Positions 22,410-28,144 of a DNA stretch of 28,144 bases are shown piece after piece; positions within the stretch are counted from its first letter, which is position 1, and the number at the start of each line of letters is the position of its first letter. The notes beneath the pieces were generated by a model that worked only from the letters and a program-made list of their open reading frames with translations, had not been told where the DNA came from and made no database searches. The translations under genes and the position numbers were made by a program. Source of the DNA: Anderseniella sp964390445 (GTDB lineage Bacteria > Pseudomonadota > Alphaproteobacteria > Rhizobiales > Aestuariivirgaceae); NCBI GenBank assembly GCA_964390445.1, contig CAYMJJ010000028.1, positions 1 to 28,144 of the forward strand, in the 5' to 3' direction.

Positions 22410-24371
22410 TCAGGCAGCCTCTTCCTCGCGCAGCCTGCGCCGCACGTCCGGCGGCGTTGCCTCGTCGACCAGGGCCGCCTTCACCTCGTCCAGTGACATC
22501 GAGGTCTGCGCCTGTGATCCGAGCCGGCGTACGTTGACGGAGTTTTCCTCCGCCTCGCGCTTGCCGCACACCAGGATCACCGGCACCTTGGCCAGCGAGT
22601 GCTCGCGCACCTTGTAGTTGATCTTCTCGTTGCGCAGGTCGGTCTCGACCTGCAGGCCCGCCTTGCGCAGCGTTGCCGCCACCTTTCGGGCATACTCGTC
22701 GGCGTCCGAGGTGATGGTCGCTACCACCACCTGCACCGGGGCAAACCACAACGGCATGTGACCGGCGTAGTTCTCGATCAGGATGCCGAGGAACCGCTCC
22801 ATTGACCCGCAGATGGCCCGGTGAACCATCACCGGCTTCTTCTTCTCGGAGTCCTTGTCGATGTAGAACGCACCGAACCGCTCCGGCAGGGCAAAGTCCA
22901 CCTGGGTGGTGCCGCACTGCCAGTCACGCCCGATCGCATCGCGCAGAACATACTCGAACTTCGGCCCGTAGAACGCGCCTTCGCCCGGGTTGATCGCCGT
23001 CTTGATCTTGCCGCCCGACTGCGCCGCGATTTCTGCCAGCACCTCCGACATGATCTGCTCGGCAAGGTCCCAGTCCGCATCGGTGCCGACGCGCTTTTCC
23101 GGCCGCGTGGACAGCTTTACCGTGATCTCGTCAAAGCCAAAGTCGGCATAGGTCGACAGGATCAGGTCGTTGATCCGCATGCATTCGCCGCGCAACTGCT
23201 CTTCTGTGCAGAACACGTGCGCATCATCCTGGGTGAACCCGCGCACCCGCATCAGCCCGTGCAATGCGCCCGATGGCTCGTAGCGGTGAACGTTGCCGAA
23301 TTCAGCCAGGCGCACCGGCAGTTCACGGTAGGACTTCAGGCCGTGCTTGAATATCTGCACGTGCCCGGGGCAGTTCATCGGCTTGATGGCAAACACGCGT
23401 TCGTCCTCGGTTTCGGTGACGAACATGTTCTCCTTGTACCAACCCCAATGGCCCGAGGTTTCCCACAACGCCTTGTCGAGGATCTGCGGCGCATTGACCT
23501 CTTCGTAGGTGCCTTCAAGCCGCCGGCGCATGTAATTGACAAGTGACTGGAACATCCGCCAGCCCTTGGAATGCCAGAACACCACGCCCGGGCCTTCTTC
23601 CTGGAAGTGAAACAGGTCCATCTCGCGGCCCAGCTTGCGATGGTCGCGCTTTTCGGCTTCCTCCAGCATGTGGAGATAGCCTTCAAGATCCGACTGGCTG
23701 GCCCACGCGGTACCGTAGATGCGGGTCAGCATCTCGTTGTTCGAGTCACCGCGCCAGTAGGCGCCGGCCACCTTCATCAGCTTGAACGCCGAGCCGATCT
23801 GGCCGGTCGACGCCATGTGCGGCCCCCGGCACAGGTCGAACCAGTCTCCCTGGTTGTAGATCTTCAGGTCCTGCTCGTCCGGAATGGCGTCGATCAGCTC
23901 GACCTTGTAGGCCTCGCCCTTGTCGCGAAACACCTGTTTCGCCTTGTCGCGGGCCCACACCTGCTTGGTGAACGGCTTGTTGCGCTGGATGATCTCGCGC
24001 ATCTTCTTCTCGATTACCGGCAGGTCTTCGGTGGTGAAAGGCTCGTTGCGCTTGAAGTCGTAGAAGAAGCCGTTCTCGATCACCGGACCGATGGTCACTT
24101 GCGTACCCGGCCACAGCTCCTGCACCGCTTCAGCCATCACGTGCGCCGCGTCATGTCGGATCAGTTCGAGCGCTTCCGGGTCGTCGCGGGTGATGATGCG
24201 AAACGCGGCATCCGCGTTGATCGGGTCGGCGAGATCAGCCAGTTGGCCGTTCAGCATGACGGCAACGGCCTTCTTCTGCAGTGACCTGGCAATCGAACCA
24301 GCAACGTCCGACCCGGTCGTTCCAGCTTCGAACGCGCGCACGGATCCATCGGGAAATGTCAGGGAGATCAT
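22410..24371 (-). CDS. thrS: threonyl-tRNA synthetase
   Basis: A 653-residue class II aminoacyl-tRNA synthetase with the full bacterial plan. A TGS domain (residues 1-62) is followed by the editing domain with HDAAH near 74 and CRGPH near 180. The catalytic core has MNCPGH near 335, RGFTQDDAHVFC near 380 and the final zinc-site His in MVHRAICGSMERF near 515. The anticodon-binding domain (about 545-645) contains APVQVVV and DLRNEKINYKVREHSLAKVP. It charges tRNA-Thr and clears mischarged Ser. The ATG at 24371 is preferred over the GTG at 24380 because GAGGTGA is suitably placed before it. It converges with the antiporter, with 8 bp between. Confidence 0.98.
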   Translation of the reverse strand: MISLTFPDGSVRAFEAGTTGSDVAGSIARSLQKKAVAVMLNGQLADLADPINADAAFRIITRDDPEALELIRHDAAHVMAEAVQELWPGTQVTIGPVIENGFFYDFKRNEPFTTEDLPVIEKKMREIIQRNKPFTKQVWARDKAKQVFRDKGEAYKVELIDAIPDEQDLKIYNQGDWFDLCRGPHMASTGQIGSAFKLMKVAGAYWRGDSNNEMLTRIYGTAWASQSDLEGYLHMLEEAEKRDHRKLGREMDLFHFQEEGPGVVFWHSKGWRMFQSLVNYMRRRLEGTYEEVNAPQILDKALWETSGHWGWYKENMFVTETEDERVFAIKPMNCPGHVQIFKHGLKSYRELPVRLAEFGNVHRYEPSGALHGLMRVRGFTQDDAHVFCTEEQLRGECMRINDLILSTYADFGFDEITVKLSTRPEKRVGTDADWDLAEQIMSEVLAEIAAQSGGKIKTAINPGEGAFYGPKFEYVLRDAIGRDWQCGTTQVDFALPERFGAFYIDKDSEKKKPVMVHRAICGSMERFLGILIENYAGHMPLWFAPVQVVVATITSDADEYARKVAATLRKAGLQVETDLRNEKINYKVREHSLAKVPVILVCGKREAEENSVNVRRLGSQAQTSMSLDEVKAALVDEATPPDVRRRLREEEAA

Positions 24372-24561
24372 TGGTGTCACCTCTTGCTCACTCTCTGCCT
24401 ACGAACGCAGGTAAGCGGTTTTCATGAAAGCGGCCTGTGTGAAAATGGCCGCGCACGCCCGTTAAATGATCAATGCAGGCCGCTTCGTCAAGCACCGCAA
24501 CTCAGCTCGGGCCGTTCGCCCAGGAGACCGTTCAAATTTTTTGAAGCCCGGAAACCAAAGA

Positions 24562-24601
24562 TTAACCATGCCGCCGGTATGGTCCGTTCAGCGTTAACCA
24601 T
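24562..24601. promoter_or_regulatory. two direct TTAACCAT boxes upstream of the outer-membrane protein gene
   Basis: TTAACCAT occurs at 24562-24569 and again at 24594-24601, 32 bp apart (about three helical turns). TTAACCAT is a half-site form reported for CtrA in Brucella. The second copy ends 22 bp before the ATG at 24624. A TTCAAA-N2-TTTGAA inverted repeat lies upstream at 24532-24545. Confidence 0.4.
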
Positions 24602-24623
24602 AACCGACCTCAAGGAAACCACG

Positions 24624-25403
24624 ATGACATCCCTCACCAAGCGTGTTTCTCTGGCGGCTGCATCGGCGGTACTTCTGTCGCTCACCGCAGCTCCAGCCTT
24701 CGCCGCAGATCTCGATCTTCCCCCGCCGCCTCCGCCGCTGCCAGAACTGCGCGCATCCGTGACGGACTGGACCGGCCTGTATGTTGGTGGCCAGATCGGC
24801 GTTGCCTGCTTCGAAACCACCTACTACGACACCGACCCTGCGACCGCTGACCCGCTGAACTTCGGCGGCTGCACGGGCATGGGCGGCGTTTATGGCGGCT
24901 ACAACTACCAGTTGGGTTCTTCGTTCGTCGTCGGCCTGGAGGGTGAATACAACGCGTCCTTCGACGGTCACATCTGGTATCAGGCACCACCGTCCGACGT
25001 GAATTACTACGTCGACGACCTGTCCACCATCCGCGCCCGCCTTGGCTGGCTGGCCAACGACAACACCATGCTGTTCGTCACCGGTGGTTACGGCTGGCTT
25101 GGCCACAGCATCGACGCGTTGGTCGGCCCGGCTCCCGGTGAATTCATCTCCTCGTCTGCCGTGTCCGGCGGTTATGTTGTCGGCGGTGGCATCGAACACG
25201 CAATCACCAACAACTTCCACGTGAAGGCCGAGTACCTCTATGGCGACTTTGGCAGCCACACGTACAACCTCACCGGCACGACCGGTTGCGTCGCAACCTG
25301 TGAACTGACGGTTGACAACGAAATGCATGCCTTCCGCGTGGGCGGCAGCTACAACTTCAACTTCGGCGGCGGCTACACCACCGCAGCCGTATCCAAGTGG
25401 TAA
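24624..25403 (+). CDS. outer-membrane beta-barrel protein (Omp25/RopB-like)
   Basis: A 259-residue exported porin-like protein. Residues 1-27 form a Sec signal peptide ending PAFA-A, followed by a proline-rich linker. The barrel starts with DWTGLYVGGQIG, the motif that opens the barrel in rhizobial and Brucella Omp25/Omp31-type proteins, and shows alternating hydrophobic/aromatic strands (YGGYNYQLG, VGLEGEYNASF, RARLGWLANDNTMLFVTGGYGW). The C-terminus is Ser-Lys-Trp, an aromatic end as needed for BAM recognition. Cysteines at GVACFE, FGGCTG and the GCVATCE loop are unusual for the family and could form disulfides. AAGGA lies 8 nt before the ATG. A strong hairpin terminator follows. Confidence 0.85.
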   Translation: MTSLTKRVSLAAASAVLLSLTAAPAFAADLDLPPPPPPLPELRASVTDWTGLYVGGQIGVACFETTYYDTDPATADPLNFGGCTGMGGVYGGYNYQLGSSFVVGLEGEYNASFDGHIWYQAPPSDVNYYVDDLSTIRARLGWLANDNTMLFVTGGYGWLGHSIDALVGPAPGEFISSSAVSGGYVVGGGIEHAITNNFHVKAEYLYGDFGSHTYNLTGTTGCVATCELTVDNEMHAFRVGGSYNFNFGGGYTTAAVSKW

Positions 25404-25427
25404 TGACTTCCTGACGTCTGCAAACAG

Positions 25428-25772
25428 TCAGTGAGTTGGGTCTGACCGGTCTTCCCCCTGCAAGGAAGGCCGGTCATTTGCTTGCGCGCAACTGCAAACC
25501 CGCCTGTATTTCCAGACCCGCCAACCCGCCGCGGGCACGTCTTCCGGCACCGGGTCATACCCGCTCGTACCCCACGGGTTGCAGCGCGAAATCCTGAACA
25601 GCCCCAGCCAGAACCCGGCCCAGCCTCCGTGCCGGTCAATCGCTTCCATGGTGTAGCTTGAACACGTCGGCAGGTGCCGGCAGGTGCGCCCCACGAACGC
25701 CGACAGCGTCAGCTGATAGGCGCGGATGAGCACCATCATGACGCTTGCAACAATGCTGCGGCGCAGTTTCAT
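25428..25772 (-). CDS. yidD: membrane protein insertion efficiency factor YidD
   Basis: A 114-residue protein with the complete YidD (DUF37) core: an N-terminal amphipathic/hydrophobic helix (MVLIRAYQLTLSAFVG), RTCRHLPTCSSYTMEAI, a HGGWAGFWLGLFRISRCNPW segment and GYDPVP. It is a small inner-membrane-associated helper of YidC-dependent insertion. The ATG at 25772 is chosen over the GTG at 25778; both share one frame. The residues after GYDPVP (about 40) are not part of the family core and run through the terminator hairpin of the convergent gene. Its closeness to thrS and to the Fe-S scaffold gene matches the arrangement I recall for Hyphomicrobiales. Confidence 0.88.
   Translation of the reverse strand: MKLRRSIVASVMMVLIRAYQLTLSAFVGRTCRHLPTCSSYTMEAIDRHGGWAGFWLGLFRISRCNPWGTSGYDPVPEDVPAAGWRVWKYRRVCSCAQANDRPSLQGEDRSDPTH
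25443..25480 (+). terminator. hairpin terminator after the outer-membrane protein gene
   Basis: 25443-25455 pairs with 25464-25476 over 13 bp (one G-U) around an 8-nt loop, followed by TTTG. It starts 40 bp past the barrel stop codon and lies inside the 3' end of the convergent yidD frame, so it may also act on that message. Confidence 0.6.
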
Positions 25773-25839
25773 TTGCACACTTCATTCATCGCGCAGGGTT
25801 CCGCCTGCGCCAACCATCCGGCAGGCAGGCTGATACTCC

Positions 25840-27384
25840 ATGGCGCAAGACAAACCCAACATTCTCTTCATCATGGTCGACCAGCTGGCCGCACCGTTTC
25901 TGGCAGCCTACGGCCACAAGGTGGTAAGGACACCCAATATCGACAAGCTCGCCGCGAACGGTGTGGTGTTCGAGAATTTCTATTCGCCCAGCCCCCTGTG
26001 CGCGCCCGCCCGCGCGGCCATGATGTCTGGTCAGTTGCCCTCGCGCAACCGGGTGTACGACAACGCCGCCGAGTTCGCGTCGATGACACCAAGCTTTGCT
26101 CACTACCTTCGCCTTGAAGGTTACCGCACCTGCCTTTCGGGCAAGATGCACTTTGTTGGTCCCGACCAGTTGCACGGCTTTGAGGAGCGTCTCACCACCG
26201 ACATATACCCCGCCGACTTCGGCTGGACACCCGACTGGCGAAAGGCCCAGGAGCGTGTTGACTGGTGGTATCACAACCTGTTGTCGGTCAAGCAGGCCGG
26301 CATTGCCGAGCAGACCAACCAGCTCGAATACGATGACGAGGTCGGCTTCCAGGCGGTGCGCCGGCTGTATGACTACGCCCGTAACCCGGACCAGCGCCCG
26401 TTCTGCCTCGTTGCCTCGTTTACCCATCCGCACGACCCCTATGCCGCGCGCGCGAAATACTGGAACCAGTATGATCCGGATGCCATCGACGCCCCGGTAA
26501 CCCCATGCCCCGGCTATGACAACCTCGACCCGCATTCGCAGCGGCTGTGGATGGTTTCGGCCATGGACGACTACGACATCACCGCCCAGGACACGCTGAA
26601 CGCGCGCCGCGCCTACTACGCGAACATTACCTATCTCGATGACCATGTCGGCAAGTTGCTGGAGACGCTGGACGACTGCGGTCTGGCCGATGACACCATC
26701 GTCGTGTTCACCTCCGACCACGGTGATTTCATGGGCGAACGTGGCCTGTGGTACAAGATGAGCTTCCTGGAGCATTCAGCACGCGTGCCGCTGATCATCC
26801 ACTACCCCGGCCGGTTCAAACCGCGCCGCATCACCCAGCCCGCCTCGCTGCTGGACATCCTGCCAACCCTGTCTGCAATCGCTAGCCATGAGGGACACGC
26901 GGCGACGCTGGACGGGCGCTCGCTGCTGCCACTGCTCGATGGCGCTGATGAAGACCGCGATGCACCGATCTACGGCGAACTGACTTGCGAAGGCTGCATT
27001 GCGCCGGTGTTCATGGTGCGCCAGGGCGACTGGAAGCTGATCACCTGCAAGACCGACCCTGACCAGTTGTTCAACCTCGCTGATGACCCGCATGAAGCAA
27101 CCAACCTGGCGGGCGACCGCGCCCATGCGGACACGCTGCACGCGCTCAAGACGCTGGCTGCAAACCGCTGGGACGCCGCACGGCTGGAAGCCGACATCCG
27201 CGAGAGCCAGCTTGTGCGACTGACCGTTTGGCACGCGCTGCGCGAGGGAAAATGGTATCCGTGGGACTACCAGCCGCTGCGCGATGCATCGGAGCAGTAC
27301 ATGCGCAACCACAAGGACCTGAATGTACTGGAAAAGACGTCGCGTTATCCCAGCCCGTCCATGCCGGAAAAGAAATCAGGCTGA
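25840..27384 (+). CDS. betC: choline-sulfatase
   Basis: A 514-residue type I sulfatase that hydrolyses choline-O-sulfate to choline and sulfate. It has the formylglycine signature C-x-P-x-R as CAPAR with Cys54, the same position as in Sinorhizobium BetC. The metal residues include Asp14 (MVDQ) and SDHGDFMGERGLWYKMS near residue 295. The stretches YDNAAEFASM, SGKMHFVGPDQLHGFEER and DIYPADFGWTPDW are diagnostic of BetC, and the length matches. There is no signal peptide, so it is cytoplasmic. No betI, betB, betA or choline transporter is in view, so it stands alone, divergent from yidD. Its last 9 bp overlap the convergent scaffold gene. Confidence 0.95.
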   Translation: MAQDKPNILFIMVDQLAAPFLAAYGHKVVRTPNIDKLAANGVVFENFYSPSPLCAPARAAMMSGQLPSRNRVYDNAAEFASMTPSFAHYLRLEGYRTCLSGKMHFVGPDQLHGFEERLTTDIYPADFGWTPDWRKAQERVDWWYHNLLSVKQAGIAEQTNQLEYDDEVGFQAVRRLYDYARNPDQRPFCLVASFTHPHDPYAARAKYWNQYDPDAIDAPVTPCPGYDNLDPHSQRLWMVSAMDDYDITAQDTLNARRAYYANITYLDDHVGKLLETLDDCGLADDTIVVFTSDHGDFMGERGLWYKMSFLEHSARVPLIIHYPGRFKPRRITQPASLLDILPTLSAIASHEGHAATLDGRSLLPLLDGADEDRDAPIYGELTCEGCIAPVFMVRQGDWKLITCKTDPDQLFNLADDPHEATNLAGDRAHADTLHALKTLAANRWDAARLEADIRESQLVRLTVWHALREGKWYPWDYQPLRDASEQYMRNHKDLNVLEKTSRYPSPSMPEKKSG

Positions 27385-27837
27385 AGCCGCCGCCGTTGCG
27401 CCCGAGTCCTTGGCTCCTTCTGCCATATCGAGCGCGTTGACCACGGCATCGAACGTCAGCAGCGTCGAGGCATGCCGCGCCTTGAAGTCGCGCACAGGTG
27501 TCAGCGCTTGAAGGTCTGACCAGCGGCCGTCCGGCGCCGGCCCGCCTTCCTTCAGCATGGCATGCATCTGGTCGCGCAACTGGCGCAGTTCTTGGGTACT
27601 CGCCCCTACGACATGGTGCGCCATGATGGAAGACGAGGCCTGACCCAGCGCACACGCCTTAACGTCGTGGGCGAAGTCGGTCACGATGCCGTTATCGACC
27701 TTCAGGTCGACGGTCACCTTGGAACCGCACAGCTTGGAATGTGCCACGGCAGTGCCATCGGGCGCGTCAAGACGGCCCAACCGGGGGATATCTGCAGCAA
27801 AACCGAGAATCTGCTTGTTGTAGATGTCGTTCATCAT
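27376..27837 (-). CDS. iron-sulfur cluster assembly scaffold protein (NifU/IscU-like)
   Basis: A 153-residue protein of the IscU/NifU N-terminal family. The start MMNDIYNKQIL and the segments HSKLCGSKVTVDLKV (Cys37) and VKACALGQASSSIM (Cys62) are typical. The third cluster-binding Cys of IscU/SufU is Ser124 here (RHASTL), as I recall for alphaproteobacterial members of this subgroup. The Ala/Ser-rich tail after residue 140 is extra. The start is 27837 or the adjacent ATG at 27834; only a weak GAG lies upstream. It is divergent from the plus-strand gene beginning at 28109. It may be an accessory scaffold or A-type-like carrier rather than the main scaffold. Confidence 0.82.
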   Translation of the reverse strand: MMNDIYNKQILGFAADIPRLGRLDAPDGTAVAHSKLCGSKVTVDLKVDNGIVTDFAHDVKACALGQASSSIMAHHVVGASTQELRQLRDQMHAMLKEGGPAPDGRWSDLQALTPVRDFKARHASTLLTFDAVVNALDMAEGAKDSGATAAASA

Positions 27838-27957
27838 GTCAAAGCTCAATATGGATCGGGCCGCATTGCATTGCCAGAGCTTTCCCACCATGTAAATGAC
27901 TGGCGGATACACCCCTACTGCAACCGAGCTTTTCCCGCAGGCTGACAATATGTCTTT

Positions 27958-27986
27958 TTGCACGCCGGTGCATCAGGTGCTATGAC
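27958..27986 (+). promoter_or_regulatory. sigma-70-like promoter for the gene starting at 28109
   Basis: TTGCAC (27958-27963) and TATGAC (27981-27986) are separated by exactly 17 nt. Initiation near 27993 would give a leader of about 115 nt before the ATG at 28109. Confidence 0.4.
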
Positions 27987-27992
27987 CGGTGT

Positions 27993-28108
27993 GAAACGTC
28001 GACGTGTGGGGGTGACCTGAACTGTTCCAGGGGCCGGATCACAGATGAGTTTTTCACATCCGGCCGAACCTGAAAAGGACGCCGGCAAGATTATCGACCG
28101 AGGTACAA
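27993..28108 (+). promoter_or_regulatory. structured 5' leader, candidate folE-type riboswitch
   Basis: The leader contains a perfect 8-bp inverted repeat, GGCCGGAT (28032-28039) with ATCCGGCC (28058-28065), around an 18-nt loop. A later GCCGGC (28081-28086) could compete for the same arm. The stem ends 43 nt before the start codon. In Alphaproteobacteria folE is often preceded by the folE RNA (THF-II riboswitch); whether this is one cannot be settled by eye. Confidence 0.3.
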
Positions 28109-28144
28109 ATGGATGCTGTCGTAAAGCGACTTAAGCCTTCCGAG
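28109..28144 (+). CDS. 5' end of a gene, possibly folE (GTP cyclohydrolase I)
   Basis: An ATG at 28109 opens a frame that runs to the window edge (12 codons, MDAVVKRLKPSE). GAGGT lies 5 nt upstream, a good ribosome site, and a promoter-like sequence sits 116 bp back. The start of rhizobial FolE is often MDA-like, and a NifU-like gene divergent from folE is an arrangement I recall from Hyphomicrobiales. Twelve residues cannot prove it. The call as a gene start is moderate, as folE low. Confidence 0.4.
   Translation, partial: MDAVVKRLKPSE

Noticed and set aside
24430..24452. GCGGCC-N11-GGCCGC hairpin upstream of thrS
   Set aside because: Six-base GC-rich arms with a long loop are easily found by chance here, and no attenuator-like T-run or anticodon-arm mimic is visible.
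25840..27384. Part of a bet osmoprotection operon
   Set aside because: The enzyme is BetC, but no other bet gene or regulator is within the window.
1..28144. tRNA genes, insertion sequences, prophage, toxin-antitoxin or CRISPR elements
   Set aside because: I looked through the intergenic stretches and coding regions and saw no cloverleaf, transposase, integrase, short regular repeats or toxin-antitoxin pair.

Overview
The window is GC-rich, gene-dense chromosomal DNA that looks alphaproteobacterial, most likely Hyphomicrobiales (Rhizobiales) or a close relative. The reasons are a DUF2336 protein, an outer-membrane beta-barrel with the WTGLYVGG-type start typical of that group, a thrS / yidD / Fe-S scaffold / probable folE neighbourhood, two perfect TTAA-N7-TTAA (CtrA-type) boxes and a dense cluster of GANTC (CcrM-type) sites. 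I see no tRNA, rRNA, insertion sequence, phage gene, integrase or CRISPR array.

Layout. 1-3567: terminators, a DUF2336 protein, a YcaD-like MFS exporter and a degenerate receiver-domain protein, all on the minus strand, with a cell-cycle-looking control region at 3212-3567. 3568-4870: a MaoC-like hot-dog protein coupled to a CitE-like CoA ester lyase (plus). 4874-4957: a large nested inverted repeat filling the gap between convergent genes. 4959-12763: one long minus-strand catabolic operon, read from an N-formylglutamate amidohydrolase-family gene through TRAP dctQ, dctM and dctP to a glutamine-synthetase-like ligase, an aldehyde dehydrogenase and an iron-type alcohol dehydrogenase. Its divergent regulator (RpiR family, 12872-13735) shares a 109-bp promoter region that holds a perfect 16-bp palindrome. 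13736-20480: scattered housekeeping or stress genes (MscS channel, flavin reductase, patatin, HAD phosphatase, nitroreductase, an unrecognised secreted protein, pirin). 20566-28144: a CPA2 antiporter, thrS, an OmpA/Omp25-like barrel, yidD, a choline sulfatase (betC), a NifU/IscU-like scaffold, and the first codons of a plus-strand gene that may be folE.

How the genes may work together. The 4959-13735 block encodes what is needed to import a small molecule, attach a gamma-glutamyl group to an amine, oxidise an alcohol to an aldehyde and then to an acid, and hydrolyse an amide, all under one local repressor/activator. This fits a gamma-glutamylated amino-alcohol catabolic route (as known for ethanolamine or isopropylamine in other bacteria). 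The combination with a TRAP importer whose usual carboxylate-binding arginine is absent is the most interesting hypothesis here. A second theme is cell-cycle-type regulation: CtrA-like boxes lie upstream of the degenerate receiver, of the secreted protein and, in half-site form, of the outer-membrane protein.
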